Shown one piece after another: positions 55,459-64,000 of a stretch of 64,000 bases of DNA. The position numbers and the translations under genes are program-made. The notes beneath the pieces are model-generated. The model was not told the origin of the DNA. It was given only the letters and a program-made list of their open reading frames with translations, and ran no database searches. Source of the DNA: Staphylococcus lloydii (GTDB taxonomy: Bacteria; Bacillota; Bacilli; Staphylococcales; Staphylococcaceae). The stretch covers positions 62,001 through 126,000 of the forward strand of contig NZ_CP064056.1 in NCBI RefSeq assembly GCF_015775975.1, read 5' to 3'. The stretch's first letter is position 1, and the number at the start of each line of letters is the position of its first letter.

Positions 55459-57504
55459 ATGAAACTTATTAGGATGGATTTAGAAAATTTTAGACAATAT
55501 TATGGTAAACAGTCTATTGATTTTGCATATCAAGGTGATCAAAACACTACTATTCTGTTTGGGGAAAATGGTAAAGGAAAAACAGGTATATATAGAGCTA
55601 TTATGTTTGTGTTATTTGGTTCAAAGAAAATTTCTCAAGATACAGCTAATGAAAATATACATTTGACAAATTTTAAGATTATTGATGATACTTCGGGACC
55701 AGCTCAGTCTTCCGTTACATTAAAATTTGAGCATGAAAATAATGTTTATGAAATTAAAAGAGTAATGAAGGCTATAAAAATATCTTCAAATTCAATTCAA
55801 GAACAAGAAGGGGATGTCAGTCTTCTCGAAATTGATGCAAAAACAGGGAATGTCAAAGCTAATGCATTAACTGATAAACAAGAAATTAATATAAAAATAA
55901 ATAAAATTATTAATGAAGATATTAAAGACTTCTTTTTATTTGATGCTGAAAAAATAGATACAATAGCAAAAGCAGATTCTAACGTGAGAAAAGAAGTTAA
56001 AAGTGCAATATTTAGTTTGCTACAGCTAGATAAAATTGAAACTGCTAAAACATTTGTGAAGGATATTAGTAAAGTTGTTCGTCATCGCCTGTCTGAAGAT
56101 ATGAAAGATGGTAACGCAAACCAAATATCAAAAAAAATGAGTGATATCGATTTAGAGTCAGATGAAATCAAAAGCATGTTAGTTAAACTAGATGATGATA
56201 AACAAGTAATGGATGAAATGATCGCAAAGCATTCATTAACATTAGAAAAAAATAAACATATTGTTGAAACTAAAAATAGAATTAAAGAAAAAGAAGATCA
56301 AATAGAATTATTACAAACGCAATTAGAAAATAATAAGACACAACTAAGTCGTAGTTTATTTGAGGTAGGGCCATCTTTATTAGTAGAAGGTTTTCTAGAT
56401 GAGAATAAAAATTATTTTGATAATTTTCTAGGTGATAATAAAGTAAGTATACCTAAAGAAATTTTAAATTTATCATTATTAAATGATAAATGTATTGTCT
56501 GTGACAATGATTTAAAAGAACATGAACAAAACAAGAAATACATTGAATCTTTACTAGAAACATACAAACATTCTGAGTCCTATGAACTAGCTAGAAATTT
56601 ATTGAAAGAAGCTCAAGATAGTTTAGATGGGCATAAAAAAAGTGAACAAGATTTTAATAGTAATTTAAAGAGTTATAAAAATTTGAGTAGCCAAATTTCA
56701 AAAGAAGTAGATGCTATTAAAGACTTGAAAGATGATATTGCTAACTCAGCTAAAAATTCTGTGGATTTAGCGGATATTCAAAGCATGATAGAACAAGAGG
56801 AAGACAAAAAAGAAAATGCCATTAGAGAAATTGCACTTAAAGAAAATAAACTTGAAGAATTAGATGTGGAAAAAGAAAAACTTGAAAAACAATATCAAGA
56901 ACTTTTGAAAAAGGAAAGCAGAAATGAATTTGATCAATCACAGTTACAAATGTTGGTAGCATTGGAACATGAATTAAAAGATATTTCAAAAACATTTAGT
57001 GAGGATGTAAGGAGCTTACTAGGTAAATATACTTCTGACATTTTTAAAAAGTTAATTGATAAAAAAGATATCGAGGTTATTAATAATGTTGAAATAGATG
57101 CACATTTCCAAATTGTTGCTCTTAATAATAATGGATATAAAATTACTCAAGATATTTCACAAGGACAGAGACAAATACTTTCCCTTTCTTTTATAACTGC
57201 ATTAGCTAAATTAGCAGTTAGAGAGGATTCTGTTGATAAAATTGACTACCCACTGTTTATGGATTCTCCTTTTAATAGATTGAGCGGAATGAACAGAGAT
57301 AATTTAATTGAAAAAATACCAAATCTAACAGCACAGTGGATACTACTTGTTACAGATACTGAATTAACTCCAAGTGAAGAAAAAGTATTTAAATCCACGA
57401 ATCGTTTAGGGAGATGGTATAGAATAAACCAATTAGACATACACCATTCTGAAATTGAAGCCGTAGATTTAAATGAAACAATGTCTACTAGAGGAGGGTT
57501 TTAA
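55459..57504 (+). CDS. DndD/Rad50-like SMC ATPase of the defence cluster
   Basis: A 681-residue SMC/Rad50-type ATPase close in layout to DndD. N-terminus MKLIRMDLENFRQYYGKQ, Walker A GENGKGKT (about 35-42), then two coiled-coil arms with the zinc-hook motif CIVC (Cys345, Cys348) at the exact midpoint. Signature SQGQRQILSLSFITALA lies near 567 and Walker B YPLFMDSPFNRLSG near 598. The ATG at 55459 fits the family N-terminus and follows the upstream stop (TGATATG); an in-frame ATG at 55447 is possible. It likely clamps DNA and powers the nuclease-helicase. Confidence 0.87.
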   Translation: MKLIRMDLENFRQYYGKQSIDFAYQGDQNTTILFGENGKGKTGIYRAIMFVLFGSKKISQDTANENIHLTNFKIIDDTSGPAQSSVTLKFEHENNVYEIKRVMKAIKISSNSIQEQEGDVSLLEIDAKTGNVKANALTDKQEINIKINKIINEDIKDFFLFDAEKIDTIAKADSNVRKEVKSAIFSLLQLDKIETAKTFVKDISKVVRHRLSEDMKDGNANQISKKMSDIDLESDEIKSMLVKLDDDKQVMDEMIAKHSLTLEKNKHIVETKNRIKEKEDQIELLQTQLENNKTQLSRSLFEVGPSLLVEGFLDENKNYFDNFLGDNKVSIPKEILNLSLLNDKCIVCDNDLKEHEQNKKYIESLLETYKHSESYELARNLLKEAQDSLDGHKKSEQDFNSNLKSYKNLSSQISKEVDAIKDLKDDIANSAKNSVDLADIQSMIEQEEDKKENAIREIALKENKLEELDVEKEKLEKQYQELLKKESRNEFDQSQLQMLVALEHELKDISKTFSEDVRSLLGKYTSDIFKKLIDKKDIEVINNVEIDAHFQIVALNNNGYKITQDISQGQRQILSLSFITALAKLAVREDSVDKIDYPLFMDSPFNRLSGMNRDNLIEKIPNLTAQWILLVTDTELTPSEEKVFKSTNRLGRWYRINQLDIHHSEIEAVDLNETMSTRGGF

Positions 57505-57969
57505 ATGGGTATATTAAAAGATAATCAAATGATATTTTTTACCGACAGTAAATATAATGATGTTTTTGATACTTTTAACAAAAAAGAAGCCAAAAACAAA
57601 ATAGAAATTAAACAATTATATATACTGGCTGCAGCAGTAGGATTTAAAAATTCAAAACGGGTTCAAATAGCAAATAAAGGTAAAGAAACAAGAACTAGTT
57701 ACTTATCATATAAAGAAGAAGCATTATTACTTAATATGGTCTTTGCTGATAGTGAAATAGATAATAATATTGATGAAATTGTAAATTTAAATAATAAAAT
57801 GAAAATTAAAAATATAATAGATGAATATGCAAATGGTGGATTAGAGCTAATTGTTGAAAGTGGATTACCTCATAGGTGGAATGGTGAGGTTCTTAATAAT
57901 GAGGATGGAAATTTAACATTTGATTTATCAAAGTATATACTTTCTGAAGTTCAAAATATCCCATTTTAA
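57505..57969 (+). CDS. 154-residue Dnd-associated-like protein
   Basis: It begins immediately after the ATPase stop, with gaggagg inside that gene's end. The central part is EIKQLYILAAAVGFKNSKRV, then TSYLSYKEEALLLNMVFADS, then IIDEYANGGLELIVES. It resembles short DNA phosphorothioation-associated proteins (I recall them as dnd system-associated protein 4) more than DndE, but this is not certain. It ends the five-gene operon. Confidence 0.6.
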   Translation: MGILKDNQMIFFTDSKYNDVFDTFNKKEAKNKIEIKQLYILAAAVGFKNSKRVQIANKGKETRTSYLSYKEEALLLNMVFADSEIDNNIDEIVNLNNKMKIKNIIDEYANGGLELIVESGLPHRWNGEVLNNEDGNLTFDLSKYILSEVQNIPF

Positions 57970-58184
57970 TAATTTGTATTTGAAACTTTTTGATTTAAAA
58001 TAAAGCATTTTCGACAATAACTCTCCAAATGGTTACCATTTAAGTGTTAGTTATTGTTACATTAGTATATACAAAGAGTAAGTACTATCAGATTCAGAAG
58101 AATAATTTACTTTACTATAATATACTAGTTGTTTGAGAAGAATTGGAAATAGAAAAAGCTCGTTAAAAAAGCAAAAAGTTATTA

Positions 58185-58236
58185 AAAGGACAACAATCAT
58201 GCTAATCAAATTGAATAGAGATTGTTGTCTTTATTC
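58185..58236 (+). terminator. Terminator downstream of the DndD-like cluster
   Basis: AAAGGACAACAATC (58185-58198) pairs with GATTGTTGTCTTT (58220-58232). It lies 216 nt past the last gene. The remainder of the 57970-58433 gap is AT-rich with nothing else seen. Confidence 0.6.
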
Positions 58237-58433
58237 AATTTAAAGTTTATTGAATGTGTGTTTGTACAATTAAAATTTTATATCATCTCGTGCCTTGCTT
58301 CTTCAACCTGAATTTTTGAATGGAAATAACTATTGATTTAGTTATATCTTTTTTTTATGTAAAAAAGGAACTAATAGAACCTGACAATGTGATAATGTTA
58401 AAGCAATAGATATAGAGATAAGGGGAAAGTATT

Positions 58434-59420
58434 ATGAGTAAATTATTAAAGAAAAAAGATCTAATACAATCATTAAGAATAGAGGGCGACACGTTTCGTA
58501 AGTGGAAAGAAGCTGGAATGCCAATAGTTAAAGAGCAAAATGGAGAGTTCTTTGATATAGAACAAGTAAAGAATTGGCATAAAAATATAACAGAAGCAAT
58601 TGATAATCTAATAATTGATAAGAAGTATGACAATAATACAATCAGTGATGTCTTCAAATGTTCACAGCAGGGAGGGATGAGACGTTCTCATTTAACTAAT
58701 ACACTAGTATTATTCTCGAATCATACAAATGATGTTTATCAAGATTATACAGTTATAGATGATGCAGGAAATGAAACACTGCATTACACGGGTATGGGAC
58801 AAAAAGGTGATCAAGATATTGATCATGGTCAAAATAAGATTTTAAATCATTCTGAGGATTTAAGTATCAAAGTATATCTGTTTGAATCATATATTTCGAA
58901 TGAACATATATTCCGTGGAGAAGTGAAGTTGTCAGATGAACCTTACACTGCAGAACAAAATGATAGAACAGTTTGGATCTTCCCACTAACTTTTAATAAT
59001 AGTGAATATTATATCCCAGGAAATATTTCGGAAGAGAAATATAGAGAACAGGAGAAACAATTAGATAAACTTAGTGATAATGATATCTATGAACGTGCTA
59101 TACAGGCGAAACATATTGGACGAAAGGAAGCTGTTACTAAAGTATATGCCAGAAATATTCATGTAGCTGCACATGTAAAAAATAGAGCTAATGGTTACTG
59201 TGATTTATGTAGTGAACCAGCTCCCTTTAATGATCGAAGTGGACGAGCATATCTTGAATGCCACCATGTAGACTGGCTAGCTAACGGCGGGAAAGATAGT
59301 ATAGATAATGCTGTTGCTTTAGACCCTAATTGTCACAGAAAAGTGCATGAATTAGATTTAAAATCTGATGTGAAGATTCTGAAAGATAAACTAAATTATT
59401 ATCAAAATAAGAATCTATAG
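58434..59420 (+). CDS. Stand-alone HNH endonuclease with N-terminal helix-turn-helix
   Basis: A 328-residue protein. Residues 1-60 look like a MerR/excisionase-type HTH (DLIQSLRIEGDTFRKWKEAG, then FFDIEQVKNW). The middle 180 residues resemble a modified-base or sequence-recognition domain (SNHTNDVYQDYTVIDDAGNE). The C-terminal HNH is YCDLCSEPAPF (Cys256, Cys259), then YLECHHVDWLANGGKDSIDN and ALDPNCHRKVHELD. This is the layout of solitary restriction HNH enzymes (McrA-like or type IV). No methyltransferase is adjacent. Its own ribosome site is aaggggaaag. Confidence 0.8.
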   Translation: MSKLLKKKDLIQSLRIEGDTFRKWKEAGMPIVKEQNGEFFDIEQVKNWHKNITEAIDNLIIDKKYDNNTISDVFKCSQQGGMRRSHLTNTLVLFSNHTNDVYQDYTVIDDAGNETLHYTGMGQKGDQDIDHGQNKILNHSEDLSIKVYLFESYISNEHIFRGEVKLSDEPYTAEQNDRTVWIFPLTFNNSEYYIPGNISEEKYREQEKQLDKLSDNDIYERAIQAKHIGRKEAVTKVYARNIHVAAHVKNRANGYCDLCSEPAPFNDRSGRAYLECHHVDWLANGGKDSIDNAVALDPNCHRKVHELDLKSDVKILKDKLNYYQNKNL

Positions 59421-59534
59421 AAATCGCAGTTATTTGGCTAAATTAGATGGATAATTAGAATGAATTAAAATTTGTAATACAAAATCTTTAATCGTTGCAT
59501 CTATGTTAAGGATATTTATTTTAATAATATTATT

Positions 59535-59576
59535 AAAAACGACCTTAAGTAATCATAATTACTTGCGGTCGTTTTT
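59535..59576. terminator. Bidirectional terminator between the HNH and DUF418 genes
   Basis: AAAAACGACC...AAGTAAT (59535-59553) pairs with ATTACTT...GGTCGTTTTT (59558-59576). Confidence 0.85.
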
Positions 59577-59584
59577 GATAAGCT

Positions 59585-60568
59585 TTAAAGATAGTCATTC
59601 AATGAATGTTTCTCATACCTTACATTTTTGTAAGTCCATTTTCTCCATAATTTTTCTAATGGACCTTGCTTAAATTTTGCTAACCATGTTGTTGAAATAA
59701 TTATTAAAAACAATAATATAGGCAGTCCGTAAAGAATTGATTCTGTAGGTTTAGGGTAATCAATGCCAGTTATTTTTAAAGTAATAATGATAAACAATAC
59801 TTGTAAAATAAATAATGTAAATGCCATTTTTCCTACTTTTTCAAAGGGTTTTAATAATTTTTGTACGGGTGTTAACAGTGTTAAATAAAGCAATACGATA
59901 AAGTACACAATAGATTGGAAAGGTGTTACTAATGACCGTGTTTGTTGTCCATCATACATACCTAATAGATGTAAACTGATTAAGATAAGTATAATGATTA
60001 CGGAAATGCTTAACGTTACTAAGAAAAATTTCTTGTTTTTTTGTAGATAATATATTTTTTTGCTTTCACTTAAATAAAGACCAAATAACATTAGAAACAT
60101 TATATTTAAAGAACTGCTATTAAATATAGCGATGTTGGTTGAAGTATATAACAGTACTACAAGGGAGAGTACTAATATAATCCACTTTCGTTTGATTAAT
60201 GTGGCAAACATAATGATAAAGCCATAAAACGCATAAGCTGAAAATGGTAACTCATAAAGCAATAATGGTAATCCTATAACAAATAAAAATAGTAATCTTC
60301 GAAACATTAATTTAAGGGGAGATAAATTTTTATATTTAGCATTATTCATAAATATGCCCATGCCAATACCAAACAACATTGTAAATAAGCTAATAAATTT
60401 CTCATCTATAAAAATGTTGAAAAATGAGTTTATAGTTTTGTCAGTCTCAGAAAAAGTCGGCTTTGTACCTTCAATTATAGGTAAGACTTCATGCATATTA
60501 ACAAATATAACTGTGCAAATAGCTAATCCTCTAATAATATCTAATCCAACAATTCTCTGTTTAACCAC
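59585..60568 (-). CDS. DUF418 (YeiB-like) membrane protein
   Basis: A 327-residue membrane protein of the DUF418/YeiB group. It begins VKQRIVGLDIIRGLAICTVI (the GLDxxRG motif), then FIDEKFISLFTMLFGIGMGI. About nine spans follow, ending in GPLEKLWRKWTYKNV, the usual DUF418 end. Function unknown; relatives are acyltransferase-3-like. I chose GTG 60568 because gaggg lies 6 nt upstream on the minus strand; an ATG at 60646 is in frame without a site. Confidence 0.85.
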   Translation of the reverse strand: MVKQRIVGLDIIRGLAICTVIFVNMHEVLPIIEGTKPTFSETDKTINSFFNIFIDEKFISLFTMLFGIGMGIFMNNAKYKNLSPLKLMFRRLLFLFVIGLPLLLYELPFSAYAFYGFIIMFATLIKRKWIILVLSLVVLLYTSTNIAIFNSSSLNIMFLMLFGLYLSESKKIYYLQKNKKFFLVTLSISVIIILILISLHLLGMYDGQQTRSLVTPFQSIVYFIVLLYLTLLTPVQKLLKPFEKVGKMAFTLFILQVLFIIITLKITGIDYPKPTESILYGLPILLFLIIISTTWLAKFKQGPLEKLWRKWTYKNVRYEKHSLNDYL

Positions 60569-60821
60569 TATTATCCCTCTTTCTTTTATGATTATAGTGT
60601 GATTATAGTAAGAAAAATGCGGATTATATTGCTTTTGAGGTAACAATTTTACGAATTAAACGAACAAAATTGTAATGTTTAGTTGTAAAAAGGATTAACA
60701 TTTTTTAATTTTAATAAGAGTTAGACTGAAGAGAACTATTTAGAAGGTATATTTGTAGACTATCGACATGATGTTTCTAAAAATATAGATTTCAATTTCC
60801 ATTTGGCTTTTTATCTTTAAG

Positions 60822-61556
60822 TTATTTACTAAATTTAAATTTCCCTTTTGATACAATTAATACCAAATTAATCACTGTATAAATAAAAATTGCCACAAAA
60901 TGTTTATAGTATGAAGTGAAATTATTTATATCTGCAACAGCAGTAAATACGCCAAGAGAAGTTCTAAAAGGGGAATACATTGAAATAGCACTTAATATTG
61001 GTTTTGAATCATCGAATGGTATAACTAATCCTGAAAAAAATAAACAAATAAAAAAGACTAATATACCTATAGCTTGTGCTGTTCTTGGAGATATATTTAA
61101 AGTTGCAATATTATAACCGATAGCAAAAAAATTAAATAATATAATTACATAAACAAGTAAATATAAAAAGTGGAATTTTAAAGTAACTGGGTAAATCATA
61201 AAATTTAATAAAACAACAATAGCAGTTATGAGTATTGCCAATATAAAAGAAGAAAAAACATTTAATATAAATCTATCAAAATTATTAATTGGTAAGATTT
61301 GATCACGTTTAGATGTTTTAGATATTCTTTTCTCAATTATTGTCATTACTAAACCCATCAATCCTAAATTACCTAATAAAAATACAACATTAAATAGTAT
61401 GGACATATCATACCCAGATAAAACTTCATTATACTTATATTTTCCAAATGCATCTCCATAAATAAAGACTAATAAAATTGGCAATATGATACTGAAAAAA
61501 GTTGCAAAAGGTTCTCTTATATAAGACATCACTTCATTTTTTAATAAGCTTTTCAA
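60822..61556 (-). CDS. ABC-2 type transporter permease
   Basis: A 244-residue permease with six likely spans. The N-terminal amphipathic segment is KSLLKNEVMSYIREPFATFF, typical of ABC-2 exporters; IPFDDSKPILSAISMYSPFR matches the loop before the last spans. It overlaps the ATPase gene by 23 nt and forms an exporter with it. Substrate unknown; a small peptide or antibiotic is plausible. Confidence 0.85.
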   Translation of the reverse strand: MKSLLKNEVMSYIREPFATFFSIILPILLVFIYGDAFGKYKYNEVLSGYDMSILFNVVFLLGNLGLMGLVMTIIEKRISKTSKRDQILPINNFDRFILNVFSSFILAILITAIVVLLNFMIYPVTLKFHFLYLLVYVIILFNFFAIGYNIATLNISPRTAQAIGILVFFICLFFSGLVIPFDDSKPILSAISMYSPFRTSLGVFTAVADINNFTSYYKHFVAIFIYTVINLVLIVSKGKFKFSK

Positions 61557-62280
61557 CTAACTCTTTCCTTTCCCATATATCTAAATATAACTCTTGCAAA
61601 TCTGTATATTCATAATCTATTGCTAATAAGGTGCTTTTTATATCTTTTCGTTTACCTGTTAACAAAAAATTTCCGGCATACATGAATATAAAATTATAAT
61701 TATATTTTTGACATTCTAATATATTATGTTCACTAAAAATGATTGTCACATTATTGTCTCTAACATAATCATCTAAAAATATTCTTAATTCATCTCTCAA
61801 TTTTGTATCTATCCCTGTAAATGGTTCATCAAGTATTATATACTCAGGTTTATTTATAAAAGATAACGCCATTAATACTCTTCTTCGTTCTCCGCCACTT
61901 AAAGAATTTCCTATTTTGTTTAACAACTCATCCAATTTAAATATATTAATTATGTAGTTCACCCAATTTTTTTCAACATTATATAAATCCATATACGCAT
62001 TTATTTCTTCCTTAACTTTCAACCTAGGTCTCAATACATTTTCTTGAAATACGACTCCTGTTTTTTCTAATATTGAATTTGATAAAGTTTCAGTTTTACC
62101 AAAAATAATTTGTCCTTTTTGTATTTTTTTTAATTTCAAAATAATTTCTAGTAATGTTGTCTTACCTGCGCCATTTTCCCCAACTAAGCAATAAATATTT
62201 CCTTTTTCAAATTTAAAATTAATATTAAATAAAACTTGCTTGGTATTATATGAAAATGATAAGTCTTTAACAGTTATCAT
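61534..62280 (-). CDS. ABC transporter ATPase
   Basis: A 248-residue ABC ATPase: Walker A GENGAGKTTLLEIIL, signature LSGGERRRVLMALSF, Walker B YIILDEPFTGID and SEHN in place of the usual switch-His motif. It is the first gene of a two-gene exporter operon on the minus strand. Confidence 0.88.
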   Translation of the reverse strand: MITVKDLSFSYNTKQVLFNINFKFEKGNIYCLVGENGAGKTTLLEIILKLKKIQKGQIIFGKTETLSNSILEKTGVVFQENVLRPRLKVKEEINAYMDLYNVEKNWVNYIINIFKLDELLNKIGNSLSGGERRRVLMALSFINKPEYIILDEPFTGIDTKLRDELRIFLDDYVRDNNVTIIFSEHNILECQKYNYNFIFMYAGNFLLTGKRKDIKSTLLAIDYEYTDLQELYLDIWERKELVEKLIKK

Positions 62281-62909
62281 GATATTTAATTCCTCTCAAA
62301 TTCATAAATAATTTTACCTTCATCGTTAATCGTTCCTTTTAAGTAATTTGTTAATATTATTAAGATAATAGCATTAATATAATGTTATTAATTTACTATT
62401 CAGGATATATTATTTACTTCTATAAGCTTGTTAGACTTAATGAATAATAAAAATATATATTCAGCCGTTTGGAGGGGGAAGTGAAAATAAATGAACAACA
62501 CCAAATAATATTGAAACCGTAATTGCTGCGTTATTTGATAAGATTTATCCTTGTTAGATGAGTTGCTAAAAAAGCACACTACCAAATTTTAATTCATAAC
62601 ATTTCAAAATTAAAAATAGTAGGTATACTATGTACTAAGTTAATCTAGTTATTATTTTCAAACACTTTTCATCCAACTCTTTATAAACATAATCCCGCAT
62701 CTTATTGTAATTTCACTTCTTATATAATCAGTTAAGTTACCGAAAATACCTCTAATCAATTTCATTTTAGATGCTGTATCCAATTTTCATTAAAATAATT
62801 GCATTAATGAATTATAATATTATATAAAGATAATTATTTTATTATAAGTATAATTTTTTATGGTAAAATAAAGGGGTTAAATTAAGAATTGATGTAAAGG
62901 ATGAATAAA
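62281..62909. other. 629-nt AT-rich gap
   Basis: It separates the exporter operon from the divergent acyltransferase gene. ggagggggaag at about 62472-62482 looks like a ribosome site, but the frames behind it close within 15 codons, so this may be a relic. No hairpin or repeat stands out. Confidence 0.4.
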
Positions 62910-63968
62910 TTGAATAAGAAAATAGAGATTACATATGCCAGGGCTTTTTTCTGTATATCTATAGTTGCACTGCATTCGTTTCCAGGATTAATTAATGATC
63001 CAAATACTTCAGAATTTAGTAGGTCATTAAATTCATTTTTAAGAATATTATTATTATATGCTACACCATCGTTTATAATTTTATCGGAAATATTATTATC
63101 AATGAGATATTCTACCGGTTTACCTAAGAATTTTTTCATTAAAAGAATAAAGCTTATATTAACACCTTATATTTTGATTGGTGCCTTTTTCTCATTAAAC
63201 ATTTATTTAAGTTCAAATGAATCTAGAAGTTATATTGAAATATTTACAACTTATGTTTTACATGGTAGCTGGTATGGCTGGTTTGTAATTGTTATTTTTC
63301 AGTTTTATATATTACATGCTTTGTTCTATAAGTTTTTAAACAAAGTTAATCCTTTAATTGTACTTGGTACAACTTTTTTAATCAGTTTTACTCATTCATG
63401 TCTAGCGTATGTACATAATCCTTATTTACAATGGTGGATAGATTTTTATCCAGTTTACTCCAGAACTGCCATTCCTTATTGGCTTTTTTATTTTACATTT
63501 GGTTATTATTTAGGTGTAAACTATGAGTATGTAATGAATTTAGTCAAAAAGTATATATGGGTTCTTTTTGGATTATGGATTTTATCAACTATTCCAATTA
63601 TTTGCATATATCATTTTATGGATGTAACATATGCTCAGTCTAATAGGTTTGATATCATGTTATATACAGTTTTTACCTTTTTAATTGTTTTGTATGCAAT
63701 GCAGTCTCTTGAGAAGTTTAAATTAACTTTATTATTATTTATTAGCGAAGTATCATTTTTTATATATATGTCTCATCCATTAATAAATGCACATTTATCT
63801 AGAGGGCTTGCATCATTTGTCGACATACCATTAATATTTTTAGCATTAATGATTTTATTCACACTTGGCTTTAGTATAGGTATTGCACTGTTATTATCGC
63901 ATTTACCTTTTTCAAAATTTATTATAGGTCGGAATTCCTTTAATGAAATGCTCAAAAAAAATTACTAA
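62910..63968 (+). CDS. IcaC-like membrane acyltransferase (acyltransferase-3 family)
   Basis: A protein of about 352 residues with some ten spans. It resembles IcaC, the polysaccharide intercellular adhesin O-acyltransferase: EITYARAFFCISIVALHSFP, then HGSWYGWFVIVIFQFYILHA, YWLFYFTFGYYLGVNYEYVM, SEVSFFIYMSHPLINAH and the closing KFIIGRN. The start is probably TTG 62910 (aaagga 9 nt upstream); the ATG at 62901 touches the ribosome site. icaA, icaD and icaB are not in the window, so this is a lone or distantly related acyltransferase unless they lie beyond 64 kb. Confidence 0.72.
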   Translation: MNKKIEITYARAFFCISIVALHSFPGLINDPNTSEFSRSLNSFLRILLLYATPSFIILSEILLSMRYSTGLPKNFFIKRIKLILTPYILIGAFFSLNIYLSSNESRSYIEIFTTYVLHGSWYGWFVIVIFQFYILHALFYKFLNKVNPLIVLGTTFLISFTHSCLAYVHNPYLQWWIDFYPVYSRTAIPYWLFYFTFGYYLGVNYEYVMNLVKKYIWVLFGLWILSTIPIICIYHFMDVTYAQSNRFDIMLYTVFTFLIVLYAMQSLEKFKLTLLLFISEVSFFIYMSHPLINAHLSRGLASFVDIPLIFLALMILFTLGFSIGIALLLSHLPFSKFIIGRNSFNEMLKKNY

Positions 63969-64000
63969 TAAAATATAAAAAACACACTAAACAATTTATT

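Noticed and set aside
57505-57969. Calling the last gene dndE
   Set aside because: DndE is shorter and has a different conserved core; this protein looks more like a Dnd-associated protein, so no symbol is given.
62400-62585. A 61-codon minus-strand ORF before the acyltransferase gene
   Set aside because: AT-rich, hydrophobic by composition only, and no ribosome site.

Overview
The window is low-GC Gram-positive DNA from a Staphylococcus. The evidence is the staphyloxanthin-type pair crtM-crtN, a complete staphylopine (cnt) operon, the CstR/CstA/CstB persulfide system, copB-copL, pI258-like arsRBC and a YSIRK/LPSTG surface protein. I cannot fix the species; the gene mix suggests a pigment-forming, probably coagulase-negative staphylococcus. 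I see no rRNA, tRNA, CRISPR array, prophage or intact insertion sequence.

Layout. 1-4.8 kb: end of a carotenoid operon (crtM partial, crtN), then a PNPOx-like stress protein, a DNA photolyase and a small monooxygenase. 5-15.8 kb: a metal and sulfur stress block made of copB-copL behind a CsoR-type palindrome, cstR-tauE divergent from cstA-cstB, and an arsRBC-chrA operon behind a 34-bp palindrome. 16-20.4 kb: an unknown zinc-ribbon protein, a DUF1643 fragment, and a QacA-like exporter divergent from a MerR regulator. 20.8-25.4 kb: two repeat-rich surface or secreted proteins (an LPSTG protein and a poly-gamma-glutamate hydrolase with a mucin-like stalk). 25.8-29.6 kb: flavin monooxygenase, sodium:solute symporter, DUF805 protein. 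30-39.4 kb: cntKLMABCDFE behind a Zur box. 40-41.2 kb: two tandem membrane-anchored proteins, one with an EF-hand loop. 41.8-45.7 kb: a cell-wall polymer cluster (GT2/TagF-like fusion, 35-codon ORF, TarM-like glycosyltransferase). 46.2-47.3 kb: MBL hydrolase divergent from an HxlR regulator.

47.5-59.4 kb is a defence island. It holds a Septu-type pair (ptuA-ptuB), then a five-gene, tightly packed cluster: a ~1,000-residue protein with a sigma-region-4 helix-turn-helix, an HKD-nuclease/SF2-helicase fusion, a 62-residue protein, a DndD/Rad50-like ATPase with a central CxxC hook, and a 154-residue protein. The cluster resembles the restriction half of a Dnd phosphorothioation system, but no dndA, dndB or dndC is present. 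It is the best candidate here for an undescribed system. A stand-alone HNH endonuclease follows.

59.6-64 kb: a DUF418 membrane protein, an ABC-2 exporter pair and an IcaC-like acyltransferase. Two genes (TarM-like at 44214 and the large defence protein at about 50180) have a good Shine-Dalgarno sequence in front of ATC rather than a normal start codon. A short dispersed repeat with core GATAAGCAGAAGCGTATCA occurs at least seven times between genes; only the copy at 15.9 kb keeps the full stem-loop.
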